Counted from the stretch's first letter, positions 44,202 through 54,421 are shown. The stretch: DNA of 64,000 nt from Roseibium hamelinense (GCF_007830545.1 NZ_VLLF01000001.1:186001-250000); one strand, 5' to 3'. Notes: generated by a model not told the origin, from the sequence alone. A program made the numbers and translations.

Positions 44202-45728
44202 ATGCCGTCATCTGAGAAGGCGGGCTACAAAGGGCCTGCCCTCGACAAGGATCTGGACAAGATCACCTTTGTAGGCGAGGCCGCCGAAAGCCTTGGCCGG
44301 CGCATGCTCCTGCCGGGTCTGGCAATCGTTTTCATCGCCTTGTGTGCCTTTGTCGCTGCCTACGACGTCGTTGCCGTCTCGCTCAGCGACACGCTTGTCA
44401 TTGGAGCAGCGGCCGCGATCGGTGGCTATATGGCGCTGAACATCGGCGCAAACGATGTTGCCAACAATGTCGGGCCGGCCGTTGGCGCAAAGGCGCTGCC
44501 GCTGACAACCGCATTGATCCTGGCGGCTGTGTTTGAAAGTGCTGGAGCACTGCTGGCCGGAAGCCGGGTGCTTGAGACCGTTTCGGCCGAGATTCTGCCG
44601 CAACATGCGGTGGTGGATGCCAACATGTTCATGGTGGCGATGATGGCCGCGCTGGTGTCGGCTGCCGCCTGGATCAACATTGCCACCTGGATCGGAGCGC
44701 CAGTTTCGACCACGCACTCCATCGTGGGCGGTGTCGTCGGTGCCGGTATCGCGGCCGCGGGACTGGCGTCTGTCAACTGGGAAACGGTCGGGGCGATCAC
44801 GCTCAGCTGGGTGCTTTCACCTGTTCTCGGCGGGCTGGTGGCTGCCGGTTTTCTGTCTTTCATCAATCGGTTTATCACCTACAAAAGCGACAGGATTGAA
44901 GCGGCCCGTTTCTGGCTGCCCATCCTGATCGGCTTGTTGGCAGGAGCTTTCGCCGCGTATGTTATGGTCAAGGCAGGCGATACGCTGTTTTCCGTCCGCG
45001 ACACCATGATACTGCCGCTTGCGCTGGTGATCGCCCTGGTGGTTTGGCTCGCATACCGGCCGCATCTTGAACGTGCAAGTCAAGGCATGGACAACAAGAC
45101 GCAGTCGTTGCGCAAGCTCTTCACGGTTCCACTGATGTGCTCTGCCGCGCTGTTGTCCTTTGCGCACGGGGCCAATGACATTGCCAATGCTGTCGGCCCG
45201 CTTGCGGCGATCGTCCGGGTTCAATCCGCGCACGTGGATCAGCTTGATCCCTGGGCCCTCGATGTTCTGACCTCCAGCGTGCCCTTGTGGGTTAGTGGCG
45301 TCGGTGCATTCGGTATTTCGGCGGGGCTTTTGCTGTTCGGCCGGCGTTTGATCAAGGTCGTTGGCTCCAAGATCACCAAACTCAATCCGATCCGCGCTTT
45401 CTGCATCGCCCTGTCCGCCGCGATCACCGTCCTGCTCGCGTCGAGCTTAGGAATGCCGGTCAGCTCAACTCACATCACGGTGGGTGCGGTGTTCGGGGTC
45501 GGCTTTTACCGCGAGTGGTACCGCAGCCGGTATGTCTTGTCGGCCTCCGGAGCGGATGACGGGCGCGGCCGTCCCCGGTATCTGCGCAACAGGGAGGAGC
45601 ACCGCCGGCGCAGACTGGTGCGCCGGTCCTATGTGTTCACGATCATCGGCGCCTGGGTGGTGACCGTTCCGGCTACGGCGGTCCTGTCCGGCGTTGTCTT
45701 CGTTCTGGTGCGGTTTGCCGCGCTTTAG
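44202..45728 (+). CDS. pit: PiT-family inorganic phosphate permease
   Basis: 508 residues with about 11-12 helices. Both PiT signature repeats are present: GANDVANNVGPAVGAKAL with GAPVSTTHSIVGGVVGAG, and HGANDIANAVGPLAAIV with GMPVSSTHITVGAVFGVG. It imports metal-phosphate with H+ or Na+. A basic loop precedes the last helix. Transcribed alone and convergent with the tungstate operon. Confidence 0.93.
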   Translation: MPSSEKAGYKGPALDKDLDKITFVGEAAESLGRRMLLPGLAIVFIALCAFVAAYDVVAVSLSDTLVIGAAAAIGGYMALNIGANDVANNVGPAVGAKALPLTTALILAAVFESAGALLAGSRVLETVSAEILPQHAVVDANMFMVAMMAALVSAAAWINIATWIGAPVSTTHSIVGGVVGAGIAAAGLASVNWETVGAITLSWVLSPVLGGLVAAGFLSFINRFITYKSDRIEAARFWLPILIGLLAGAFAAYVMVKAGDTLFSVRDTMILPLALVIALVVWLAYRPHLERASQGMDNKTQSLRKLFTVPLMCSAALLSFAHGANDIANAVGPLAAIVRVQSAHVDQLDPWALDVLTSSVPLWVSGVGAFGISAGLLLFGRRLIKVVGSKITKLNPIRAFCIALSAAITVLLASSLGMPVSSTHITVGAVFGVGFYREWYRSRYVLSASGADDGRGRPRYLRNREEHRRRRLVRRSYVFTIIGAWVVTVPATAVLSGVVFVLVRFAAL

Positions 45729-45782
45729 ACCTGCCTCGTACTTGCGGAAACAGCCCGTCCAAGCGGCTGGCACACCGGCATT

Positions 45783-46613
45783 TCAGTTGGTTTGCGAAAC
45801 GGCATTGGGGAAGAAAAGCTGCTCGCCGTTGACTTTAAAGCCAGCAATCGCCTTTTGCCCATCCGCGCCGGTCAGCCAATCGATGAATGTTTGGCCAAGG
45901 TCCGCTTTTACGTTTGCATGCTTGTCCGGGTTCACCAGGATCACGCCATACTGGTTGAACAGCCGGTCATCGCCTTCAGTGAGGATTTCAAGGTTGCCCT
46001 TGTTGTTGAAGGCCAGCCATGTTGCCCGATCCGTCATTGTGTAGGCGTTCATCGCTGAAGCCGTGTTCAGAATTGCACCCATGCCCGAGCCTGTTTCGCG
46101 GTACCAGTTGCCCGAAGATGCTGCCGGATCAACCCTCGCGAGGTTCCAAAGGGCCTGTTCTTTCTTGTGGGTGCCGCTGTCATCACCGCGAGAGGCGAAC
46201 GGCGCCGCGCTTTGGGAGATCTTGGCCAGTGCAGCGGGCGCATCTCCCAGGCCGCGTATGCCCGCTGGATCGTCTTGCGGGCCAACGATGACGAAATCAT
46301 TGTACATCACGTCGAACCTTTGAACGCCGAACCCGTCGGCGACGAATTTCTCCTCCGCAGGTTTGGCGTGTACAAGCAGCACGTCTCCGTCGCCATTGGC
46401 AGCGTTTTTCAGTGCCTGCCCCGTTCCGACAGCAACAACCCGAACATCAATGCCGGATGCGGCCTCGAATTCAGGCAGGATTTCATCCAGAAGCCCGGAA
46501 TTCTGTGTTGAAGTGGTCGACTGAACAACGATGAAATCCTCGGTCGCGGCTGCTTGGCCCGCCAGCAACGCCAATGCCAGCGCGCCGGCTGCAACGGATT
46601 TGAACACTGTCAT
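45783..46613 (-). CDS. tupA: Tungstate ABC transporter, periplasmic binding protein
   Basis: 276 residues with an N-terminal signal peptide cleaved near AAATEDF. The oxyanion motif VVQSTTSTQNSGLLDEILPEFE and DVLLVHAKPAEEKFV, YNDFVIVGPQDDPAG and SRGDDSGTHKKE fit TupA rather than ModA. It is the last gene of tupB-tupC-tupA on the minus strand, 21 bp after tupC. Tungsten would serve enzymes such as W-formate dehydrogenase. Confidence 0.92.
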   Translation of the reverse strand: MTVFKSVAAGALALALLAGQAAATEDFIVVQSTTSTQNSGLLDEILPEFEAASGIDVRVVAVGTGQALKNAANGDGDVLLVHAKPAEEKFVADGFGVQRFDVMYNDFVIVGPQDDPAGIRGLGDAPAALAKISQSAAPFASRGDDSGTHKKEQALWNLARVDPAASSGNWYRETGSGMGAILNTASAMNAYTMTDRATWLAFNNKGNLEILTEGDDRLFNQYGVILVNPDKHANVKADLGQTFIDWLTGADGQKAIAGFKVNGEQLFFPNAVSQTN

Positions 46614-46634
46614 GTCGGTCTCCCTTATCGAGTT

Positions 46635-47399
46635 TTATACCAGTATTTCGCCGTCCAGGTATGCGCGCGCCTCGCGCATGGCCGGGCGGTCGAAGAACGT
46701 TTGAGCAGACGAATGCTCGATCAGGCGGCCCCGGTGCATGAACAGAACGTCTTCTGCAAGCCGTCTGGCTTGGTGGGTGTCGTGGGTGACAAGGATGACC
46801 TTGACGCCCTGCTGGCGCACGCGCTGGATTGTCTGCTCGATCAAAAGCGTTGAGGCTGGATCGAGATTGGCGGTCGGTTCATCCAGGAACAGCACTTTCG
46901 GCTCCAGGATCAGCGCGCGCGCAAGAGCGAGCCGCTGTTGTTCGCCGCCCGAAAGCACATGGGCGGGCCGGTCCGCCAGATCAGCCAGTCCGGCGCTGTC
47001 AAGCGCGCTTTGGAGCCGTTGCTTGCGATTTTGAAACGGACGCAGCCCAAGGGCGAAACTCAAGTTGGCCTTCACCGAGCGCCGCAGGAGAACCGGTTTT
47101 TGGAACACGAGCGCCTGTTGCTTGCGGGTCGCTGCGCAGGCCGGCTCGCCGTTCCACAGCACTTCGCCAAAAGTCGGTTTGATCAAACCGTGCAGCAGGC
47201 GCAGAAAAACGCTCTTTCCGGCCCCATTCGGGCCCATGAGTACCGTTAGGGCATCGGTGTCGAGTTTCAGGTCAATGCCCATCAAAATGGCGATGCTGTC
47301 AGCCTGAAAGGCCAGGTGCCTCAGCTCCAAAGGCATCGGGGACGGTCCGATGGCCAGCGGCAATGTCTCACGTTTTGGGAATGACAGCACCTCAGACAT
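46635..47399 (-). CDS. tupC: Tungstate ABC transporter, ATP-binding protein
   Basis: 254 residues. Walker A GPNGAGKSVFLRLL, signature LSGGEQQRLALARAL, Walker B VLFLDEPTANLD and the switch VTHD are all intact. The ATG at 47399 overlaps the end of tupB by eight bases, so translation is coupled; an upstream frame extension is not family-like. Confidence 0.93.
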   Translation of the reverse strand: MSEVLSFPKRETLPLAIGPSPMPLELRHLAFQADSIAILMGIDLKLDTDALTVLMGPNGAGKSVFLRLLHGLIKPTFGEVLWNGEPACAATRKQQALVFQKPVLLRRSVKANLSFALGLRPFQNRKQRLQSALDSAGLADLADRPAHVLSGGEQQRLALARALILEPKVLFLDEPTANLDPASTLLIEQTIQRVRQQGVKVILVTHDTHQARRLAEDVLFMHRGRLIEHSSAQTFFDRPAMREARAYLDGEILV

Positions 47400-48099
47400 G
47401 GACCGCACTCCGGTCGGTTTGACGCAAAAGGGCGACCGCCGCATTGACCGATAGCGCCATCAGCAACAGCACGAAGCCGAGCGCGAGTGCGAGGGCCAAT
47501 TCGCCCTTCGATGTTTCGAGCGCGATGGCGGTGGTCATCACGCGGGTAACATGATTGATGTTGCCCCCAACGATCATCACGGCGCCAACTTCCGCGATGG
47601 CGCGGCCAAAACCGGCAAGCAGCACGGTCAGCAGCGAGAACCGGGCGTCCCAGATCAGTGCTGCGATCGCAGTATGTGCGGGTACGACCATGGACTTGAA
47701 GGTTTCCGCATAGCTGCGATTGAGATCGGCGATCACCTGACGGGTCAGCGCGATAATGATGGGAGTGATCAAGACCGCTTGCGCGATGATCATCGCGGTG
47801 GGGGTGTAGAGAAGTCCCAGCACGCCAAGCGGTCCGGCGTTGGACAGCATCATATAGACGAGCAGACCGACAACCACCGGCGGTAGACCCATCAGGGCAT
47901 TTGCCAGCACGGACAGCGTGGCCGATCCCGGAAACCGGGCAACAGCGAGCAGGGCGCCAAGCGGCAGGCCGATCAGCGCAGAGATGACGAGCGCGGTCAG
48001 CGTCACTTGTATCGATAGCGCAACAATCTCGGCAAGAGCAGGGTCGCCACTGACGACCAGCTGGCCCGCCAGCACAAAGCTTTGTGCAAAATCCTGCAT
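47392..48099 (-). CDS. tupB: Tungstate ABC transporter, permease
   Basis: 235 residues with five to six helices and the permease EAA-type loop AEVGAVMIVGGNINHVTRVMTTAIALETSKGE characteristic of TupB. First gene of the operon. The upstream 140 bp contains no operator I can name. Confidence 0.93.
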   Translation of the reverse strand: MQDFAQSFVLAGQLVVSGDPALAEIVALSIQVTLTALVISALIGLPLGALLAVARFPGSATLSVLANALMGLPPVVVGLLVYMMLSNAGPLGVLGLLYTPTAMIIAQAVLITPIIIALTRQVIADLNRSYAETFKSMVVPAHTAIAALIWDARFSLLTVLLAGFGRAIAEVGAVMIVGGNINHVTRVMTTAIALETSKGELALALALGFVLLLMALSVNAAVALLRQTDRSAVHV

Positions 48100-48238
48100 A
48101 ATTGTAATTTTCCTCCCAAATCACATGATTTTCACATCGTAACGCAGGAAACGCAGTGAGGATAGTCAAATGCGGCACGCCGTCGGGTAAAAACCGACCC
48201 GGATTTTTTTTACGTTTGTAGTTTTGAAACAGCCGGTA

Positions 48239-49603
48239 TCAGGCCGCGGCGTCTGCTTCAATCTGCTCTGTCGCGGACTGAAGTGCCTTGAAACAGATCG
48301 GATCGATAGCCGTTCCGATGTCGCCTTCCATGATGCCGAGCGCCTTGGGCAGGGGCATGGCGGCGCGATAGGGGCGCTCGGCAGTGAGCGCGTCAAAAAT
48401 GTCAGCTGTCGTCACGATCCGGGTTTCCATGGAAATCCGGGTGCCGGCCAGCCCGTCCGGGTATCCGCGCCCGTCGATCCTCTCGTGATGTCCGCGTGCA
48501 ATGGGCGACAAGTCTTTGAACGCGTCGATCCGGCTGAGGATCTCGTCGGAATAAACAGGATGCATCCGGATCTGCACCCACTCGTCATCATCCAGCTTTG
48601 CCGGCTTGTCGAGAACCGAATTGCTGACGCCTAGCTTGCCGATATCATGGAGAAGCGCTGCCCGTTTCAGCAGTTGCCGGTCGCGTGCGCTGTACCCGAG
48701 CTGTTCGGCAATCATATCGGTAAACAGGGTCACCCGTTCGCTGTGGCCAGCGGTAAAAGGGCTCTTGCTGTCAATCACCTGCGCGAAACCATGCGCTATC
48801 TGGTCGAGCTGGCTGTCATCGACGTATCTGACGTCCTGCGCCGGTTCCAACCCGTAGACCTTTGCTTCCAGATCCTCGCTGGACAGACTTGCCCAAAAGT
48901 CCCGGTTTTGAGCCACGGCTTCAAAAGCGCCAACCAGGGCGGGGTCAAACCAAGTGCCTGACCGGCCCCGAACCTCAACAAGGGCGGCCTCGGGTCCGAC
49001 ATTCATCTGGAATACGTCGACAATCTGGGCCAGAAGCGCGATTTGGGAAAACCGCGGGATTTCGTTTTCCTTCGCACCATTGGGCCGGCCTTGGCCGTTC
49101 CAGTGTTCGTCGAGACCGTAGATGCCGCTGACAACGCTCTCTGAAAACTGCATCTGTTTTGCAATATCGGCCCCGCGCTGGCACCGGGTCTCGATCATCT
49201 CGTTGGCGATGTCGCCGCCATTTCGCAGGATATTGACGATCGCCCGCACGCGTTCAGCGAAACCGTGTTTGAGGCCGGTATGCGACAGGACAAAGCGCAG
49301 CGCGGCGGGCAGGCTGTCGCTCATGGTTTTGAAGTCGTGTTTGAAAGTCAGATCATCCGTCAGATAGAGTTCGCAGATGCGGGCGGCATTGCTCGAGCAG
49401 CCCAGATCCTTGAGCAGCAGAGTGTAGTAGAGATCGCTGAGATCATTGTCGGGAAGCCCGATCTGCCGGCCAATGTGAATGCCGATCCAGCAGCAGCGCA
49501 CGCAATGTCCGCGCGGCTGGCCCTCGGTGATGTCGAGGGCGTGACTGAGCGCGCCAAGCAATTCTGCAAGCCTCAATGTCCGGCTGGTTTGCTCTGACAC
49601 CAT
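48239..49603 (-). CDS. HD-GYP domain protein with a degenerate second HD-like domain
   Basis: 454 residues. The C-terminal HD-GYP domain is complete: HSERVTLFTDMIAEQLG, LHDIGKLGVSN and HHERIDGRGYPDGLAG. The N-terminal half repeats the same plan in broken form (HCVRCCWIGIHIG, LLLKDLGCSSNAARI and LDEHWNGQGRPNG), keeping a Cys cluster. Intact HD-GYP domains hydrolyse cyclic-di-GMP with Fe or Mn. The ATG at 49603 follows AGGGGG. Confidence 0.88.
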   Translation of the reverse strand: MVSEQTSRTLRLAELLGALSHALDITEGQPRGHCVRCCWIGIHIGRQIGLPDNDLSDLYYTLLLKDLGCSSNAARICELYLTDDLTFKHDFKTMSDSLPAALRFVLSHTGLKHGFAERVRAIVNILRNGGDIANEMIETRCQRGADIAKQMQFSESVVSGIYGLDEHWNGQGRPNGAKENEIPRFSQIALLAQIVDVFQMNVGPEAALVEVRGRSGTWFDPALVGAFEAVAQNRDFWASLSSEDLEAKVYGLEPAQDVRYVDDSQLDQIAHGFAQVIDSKSPFTAGHSERVTLFTDMIAEQLGYSARDRQLLKRAALLHDIGKLGVSNSVLDKPAKLDDDEWVQIRMHPVYSDEILSRIDAFKDLSPIARGHHERIDGRGYPDGLAGTRISMETRIVTTADIFDALTAERPYRAAMPLPKALGIMEGDIGTAIDPICFKALQSATEQIEADAAA

Positions 49604-49647
49604 GTTGTCCCCCTGTCGGCCTTCAGGGAGAGAGTCCGGCAACTGTC

Positions 49648-50400
49648 TTAAGATGCCGTTTGCGCAGCGTCAGTTTTGCCTGCCGCGTCCGCATCATCCG
49701 GACCCGCGTTGAGCTTGAGCCGCGCCCAGACCGGTAAGTGGTCCGAGGCAACTCTGGCGGTTTTTGACCGGTGAACCCCGGCTTCAAGAACCGAAAATTC
49801 CGGGCTGGTCACGATACGGTCCAGGCTTGCAAGCGGCATCGGGGAAGGAAAGCTCTTGCCCGGACTGGTTACTTCATAATGCGATCTGAATAACTTCAGG
49901 CTGGTGGCGGTGTCCCACCATTCGTTCAAATCACCCACCAGGACAGTCGGCAAATCGTATGTATGGCTGTGAAGCTGATGCATCAGCGAGGAAATCTGGC
50001 GCTTCCTGTAGGTGGCGATCACGCTCAGATGCATGGCGGCAACCCGGACCAATGATCCGTTTATCTTCAGATCCGCCATCACAGCGCCGCGCGGCTCCAG
50101 CGTTGGCAGCTCCAGGCGTTTGAAATCGATGATGGAGACCGTGTTGCGCACCAGGATCGCATTGCCGTGCCAGCCGATACTGGCCTCGCGAGTCGCAATC
50201 GGTACCGGTTTGTAGTCGGTTTTTTCCGCAATCAGCTCCGGACGCAAGGTGGTCTCGCGCGGCCCGAACCGCTTGTCGGCCTCCTGCAACGCGATGATAT
50301 CGCAATCCATTTCCGTCAGCACCTGAAGCGTGCGTTCCGGACGCCTGCGGCCATCAACGCCGATGCTTTTCTGGATGTTGTAGGAGCCGATTTTGAGCAT
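49648..50400 (-). CDS. Endonuclease/exonuclease/phosphatase-fold protein
   Basis: 250 residues of the EEP fold: KIGSYNIQKSIG, DIIALQEADKR, VAAMHLSV, VLVGDLNEWWD and the final ASDHLPVWARLKL. All the metal and catalytic residues of the fold are present, so it is an active phosphodiesterase/phosphatase, but on DNA, lipid or nucleotide cannot be told. The start is taken at 50400, where the fold begins. Confidence 0.85.
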   Translation of the reverse strand: MLKIGSYNIQKSIGVDGRRRPERTLQVLTEMDCDIIALQEADKRFGPRETTLRPELIAEKTDYKPVPIATREASIGWHGNAILVRNTVSIIDFKRLELPTLEPRGAVMADLKINGSLVRVAAMHLSVIATYRKRQISSLMHQLHSHTYDLPTVLVGDLNEWWDTATSLKLFRSHYEVTSPGKSFPSPMPLASLDRIVTSPEFSVLEAGVHRSKTARVASDHLPVWARLKLNAGPDDADAAGKTDAAQTAS

Positions 50401-50539
50401 GGGCGTATTTGTGCCCGAAACCGGGCAGGCGGCAAGGCCATGCTGCGAGAAAACGGGCCTCACCCTTTAGAATGTGTAACCCGCCGAAGTCTGTCCAAGC
50501 CGCCCGGCGGGTGTGATGACCCGCCGGACTGCTACTCAA

Positions 50540-51115
50540 TCAGGCTGCTTTCAGCTCTTCCGCGGCCTGAACCAAAAGACCAGACACGTAGTCCATGAAA
50601 GACACCCAGGCCTCAACCACGAACGTGTCGGGACCGATGCGCCACAGAACGACCGGAACCTTGTGATAGAGCGTACGTGTGACCGTTCCGACGGGCAGGG
50701 CGCTTTCGTGCAGGTCGATCGGGACACCGGAATTCAGCAGCCACGCTGCTTTTTCGCCGCTGACAAGGATCGCAAGCTGGCGGTCCGAAATGTCAACGAG
50801 CGCGTGGGGTTCGGCCGACAAAGCGCCCTCAAGTCGCTCCCATACAGATGAAAGGTCGGTTTCAGGCGCCAGAAGGGTCCATTCGTCCGGTCCCATCCAC
50901 TGGGCAACGCGGTTTCCCGAAACAGTCGCCGTCATTGCGATTACCGGGAGGTCTGCGCCGAACGCCTTTCCCGCTGCAACCCGGGCTTTCTCCCGGCCGC
51001 GGAACGACAGGCGGGTGACGGGGGCGGCCTTCAGGACAGACACGCCTGCAATGGCCAGGAGCGGAGTTTCCGCCGCGTCGGGAGCATAGATCTCGGAAGC
51101 CAGAAGATCAGACAT
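50540..51115 (-). CDS. soxG: Sarcosine oxidase gamma subunit
   Basis: 191 residues. The segments VIAMTATVSGNRVAQWMGPDEWTLLAP and HALVDISDRQLAILVSGEKAAWLLNSG are typical of SoxG. The ATG lies six bases inside the soxA stop region, so the genes are coupled. Gamma is a structural subunit of the heterotetramer. Confidence 0.92.
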   Translation of the reverse strand: MSDLLASEIYAPDAAETPLLAIAGVSVLKAAPVTRLSFRGREKARVAAGKAFGADLPVIAMTATVSGNRVAQWMGPDEWTLLAPETDLSSVWERLEGALSAEPHALVDISDRQLAILVSGEKAAWLLNSGVPIDLHESALPVGTVTRTLYHKVPVVLWRIGPDTFVVEAWVSFMDYVSGLLVQAAEELKAA

Positions 51116-54110
51116 TGAGCCGTGCTCCTTCCTTGTCATAGAAAATCGGTTCGACGACTTCGACCGGGATGGCGCCGTCCGGCATCGGGACGTTCAAGGT
51201 CTCACCCATCAAGGCCCGTCCGTTCTTAACGATGGCAAGCGCGATCGAGCGGCCTGCTGCAGGGCTGTGATAGGACGAGGTTACGTGACCTTCGGCCGGC
51301 GTCCCGGTTGCCGGGTTCGCGTCCTTGGTGATTTGAGCGCCTTCTTCCAGAACCACTTTTGGGTCTTCGGTCAGAAGGCCGACAAGCTGCTTGCGGCCTT
51401 CGGCAACGAGGTCCGGCCGGGCAAGGCCGCGCTTGCCGACAAAGTCGGCCTTTTTCTTGCCGATCGCCCAATTCATGTTGAGGTCGTCCGGGGTCACCGT
51501 CCCGTCGGTCTCCTGCCCAACAATGATGAAGCCCTTTTCGGCGCGCAGCACGTGCATTGTTTCCGTGCCATAGGGAACGCCGTTGTGTTTTTCGATTTCC
51601 TTGGCCAGCGTTTCCCAAACCATTTTGCCATGGCGGCGGGGCACGTTGATCTCAAAACCGAGCTCGCCGGTGAACGAGATCCTGAACAGGCGGCACGGCA
51701 CGCCGCAGAAAGTGCCGGTGGCGACGCTCATATGCGGGAAGGCATCGGCGGACAGGTCAATGCCCTCCACAAAAGGAGCAATCACCTCACGAGCCTTCGG
51801 CCCTTGAACCGCGGCAACGGCGAACTCTTCCGTTGTCGACGTGATCCAGACATCCAGATCTGGCCATTCGGTCTGCAGGTAGTCCTCCATGGTGGCAAAC
51901 ACATGGGCGGCACCGCCGGTGGTGGTTGTTACATGGAAGCGGTCCTCTGCCATGCGTCCGACAACACCGTCATCGATCACAAAGCCTGCATCGTTGAGCA
52001 TCAGTCCGTAACGGCAGCGGCCCGGCGCCAGCTTTTTCCATGGATTGGTGTACATCCGTTCCAGAAATTCGGCCGCGTCCGGGCCAACCACTTCGATCTT
52101 GCCGAGGGTTGAGGCGTCAAACAGGCCAACGCTTTCGCGGGCAACCGCGCACTCGCGGGCAACCGCTGCATGCATGTCCTCGCCATCCTTGGGGAAGTAC
52201 CAGGCGCGCTTCCACTGCCCAACATCCTCAAATGCGGCTCCCTGTGCAACGGCCCAGTCATGCGACGGTGTTTTGCGAACCGGGTCGAAGAAATCGCCGC
52301 GCGATGTCGAGGCGAAGGTGCCGAAGGTCGTCGGTGTGAACGGCTGGCGGAATGTGGTCAGCCCCACATCGGTCAACGGTTTGGCGAGCGCAGTCGATGC
52401 GATTTGCAGCGCATTCATATTCGACAACCGGCCCTGATCGGTGGCCATTCCGGTGGTCGTATACCGCTTGATATGTTCGATCGAATGCATGCCCTCGCGC
52501 ACAGCCAGTTTGACGTCTTTTGCCGTTACATCGTTCTGATAGTCGACAAAGGCTTTCACTCTGGAAGCATTGCGGTCGTGCGGCAGATCGCCAAGCGTTC
52601 CGCCTGTTCCCGCATCCGCTCCTGAAGCAGTGGCGTAGGTGAGTTTTGCCGTCTTGCCAATGGCTGCCTTGGCTGCGTCCTCTCCGGCGGCATAGCCATC
52701 GGCCAGCGTCTCGGTCAGGCCGTAAACGCCATGGCATGCTCCGGCGGAGCGTTCGTTTTGAACATGAAGGCCTGGCACGAATGCGCCCATATCCTCTTTC
52801 CAGACCACCTTGCCGCGTGACTGGGAATACAAGCTAACGGTGGGTGTCCACCCGCCGGACATCAAGATTGCGTCACAGGTCACTTCGCCTGCCGAGCTGA
52901 CAGCGCCATTCGGCGAGACCCGGCCGAGCAACGCTCCCGATACGCGCTTGCGCCCGTTTGTGCCGGTGATGACACAGCCGCGCTCCACCCTAATGCCCCG
53001 GGCCTCCGCGATCGCGATCAGGTTCTCCGGCGGATTGTGCCGCAAGTCGGCAATCGCCACGACTTCGGTGCCGTGATCAGCAAGGTCAAAGGCGGCTTGC
53101 CATGCGGTGTCGCAGGCGGTCGCAACCAGCACCTTGTGGCCGACTTTTACTCCATAGCGGTTCAGATAGGTCCGGCCCGCATCTGCGACGAGAATGCCCG
53201 GACGGTCATTTTCGGGAAACACCATCGGGCGTTCGATCGCGCCGGCGGCAATCACCACTTCCTTGGCCCGCAGTTGCCACAACCGTTCGCGCGGCAATTT
53301 CGGATCGGGATCGGACAGGTGTTCTGTCACACGTTCTGCAAGTGCCACATAGTTTTGCGCGAAATAGCCGAAGGCCGTTGTGCGCGGCAAAAGCGTAACG
53401 TGGTCCTTGGCTTCCAGAGCCGCAATTGTTTCTGCTACCCACTCGGAAGCGGCCTTGCCGTCGATGGTTGCGCCGTCTTCGCTTAAAAGGGAACCGCCGA
53501 ACTCCGCCTGTTCATCGCACAAGATGACCCGTGCGCCGGTCTCGGCGGCGGCAAGGGCGGCGGCGAGGCCGGCTGGCCCGGATCCGACCACAAGCACATC
53601 GCAATGGGCGTAAAGGTTGGCGTATTTGTCGTGGTCGGGATTCTTCGGCGGTTTGCCGAGACCGGCCGCCGCGCGGATGATCGGTTCGTAGACCCGGTCC
53701 CAGAAGGCTTTCGGCCACATGAACGTCTTGTAGTAAAATCCGGCCGGGAACAGAGGCGACATCAAGTCATTGACGGCACCGATGTCAAAGCCGAGTGAGG
53801 GAAAGCGGTTCTGACTGATGGCTTCCAGTCCCTCATACAGCTCGACCTGTGTCGCGCGCATGTTCGGTGTCTGGTCGCCCTGGCGGTAGATCCCGACAAG
53901 TGCGTTCGGCTCTTCGGATCCGGCGGTCAGGATGCCGCGCGGCCGGTGATACTTGAACGAGCGTCCGACGAGGTGAATGCCGTTCGCCAAAAGCGCAGAG
54001 GCAAGTGTGTCGCCCTTGTGGCCCTGAAGGGTCTCACCGTCAAAGTTGAATGACAACTGCGCGCCGCGATCGATCCGGCCGCCTTTTTCCGTGCGGAATG
54101 GCTGGCTCAT
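51108..54110 (-). CDS. soxA: Sarcosine oxidase alpha subunit
   Basis: 1000 residues. The N-terminal region has the small ferredoxin-like fold with GRSFKYHRPRG; the NAD/FAD-binding domain (about 170-450) starts VVGSGPAGLAAALAAAETGARVILCDEQ. The C-terminal half (about 600-1000) is a glycine-cleavage T-protein-like tetrahydrofolate domain. The heterotetramer oxidises sarcosine to glycine and passes the one-carbon unit to tetrahydrofolate, or releases formaldehyde when folate is lacking. It overlaps soxD by four bases. Confidence 0.96.
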   Translation of the reverse strand: MSQPFRTEKGGRIDRGAQLSFNFDGETLQGHKGDTLASALLANGIHLVGRSFKYHRPRGILTAGSEEPNALVGIYRQGDQTPNMRATQVELYEGLEAISQNRFPSLGFDIGAVNDLMSPLFPAGFYYKTFMWPKAFWDRVYEPIIRAAAGLGKPPKNPDHDKYANLYAHCDVLVVGSGPAGLAAALAAAETGARVILCDEQAEFGGSLLSEDGATIDGKAASEWVAETIAALEAKDHVTLLPRTTAFGYFAQNYVALAERVTEHLSDPDPKLPRERLWQLRAKEVVIAAGAIERPMVFPENDRPGILVADAGRTYLNRYGVKVGHKVLVATACDTAWQAAFDLADHGTEVVAIADLRHNPPENLIAIAEARGIRVERGCVITGTNGRKRVSGALLGRVSPNGAVSSAGEVTCDAILMSGGWTPTVSLYSQSRGKVVWKEDMGAFVPGLHVQNERSAGACHGVYGLTETLADGYAAGEDAAKAAIGKTAKLTYATASGADAGTGGTLGDLPHDRNASRVKAFVDYQNDVTAKDVKLAVREGMHSIEHIKRYTTTGMATDQGRLSNMNALQIASTALAKPLTDVGLTTFRQPFTPTTFGTFASTSRGDFFDPVRKTPSHDWAVAQGAAFEDVGQWKRAWYFPKDGEDMHAAVARECAVARESVGLFDASTLGKIEVVGPDAAEFLERMYTNPWKKLAPGRCRYGLMLNDAGFVIDDGVVGRMAEDRFHVTTTTGGAAHVFATMEDYLQTEWPDLDVWITSTTEEFAVAAVQGPKAREVIAPFVEGIDLSADAFPHMSVATGTFCGVPCRLFRISFTGELGFEINVPRRHGKMVWETLAKEIEKHNGVPYGTETMHVLRAEKGFIIVGQETDGTVTPDDLNMNWAIGKKKADFVGKRGLARPDLVAEGRKQLVGLLTEDPKVVLEEGAQITKDANPATGTPAEGHVTSSYHSPAAGRSIALAIVKNGRALMGETLNVPMPDGAIPVEVVEPIFYDKEGARLNV

Positions 54111-54412
54111 TTGCCGGCCTCCTTCGCAATCTGGTCAAGGTCAGGCTTGGGTTCGCCGGCCTTGTACACTTTCAGGAATTTGTCGCTTACAGTCTCGCGC
54201 ACGGCATTGAAGAACCGTCCGCAGCCATGAATGTGGCGCCAGCGCTCTGCGTAGACACCCTTGGTGTTGGTGCGCAGATAAAGGTATTCGGCCCATTCCT
54301 CGTCAGTGGTTGCAGAGGGGTCGGCCGGGCGCGCGATATGGGCTTCGCCGCGACAGCTAAACTCGATTTCAGGGCGTTCGACGCCGCAATACGGGCAATG
54401 AATCAGCAGCAC
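54107..54412 (-). CDS. soxD: Sarcosine oxidase delta subunit
   Basis: 101 residues. The N-terminal zinc site is visible as HCPYCGVERPEIEFSCRGEAHIARP, followed by WAEYLYLRTN and HIHGCGRFFNAVRETVSDKF. Small Zn-binding subunit of the sarcosine oxidase complex. It starts 10 bases after the cupin gene. Confidence 0.95.
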   Translation of the reverse strand: MLLIHCPYCGVERPEIEFSCRGEAHIARPADPSATTDEEWAEYLYLRTNTKGVYAERWRHIHGCGRFFNAVRETVSDKFLKVYKAGEPKPDLDQIAKEAGK

Positions 54413-54421
54413 AGTGCGACC

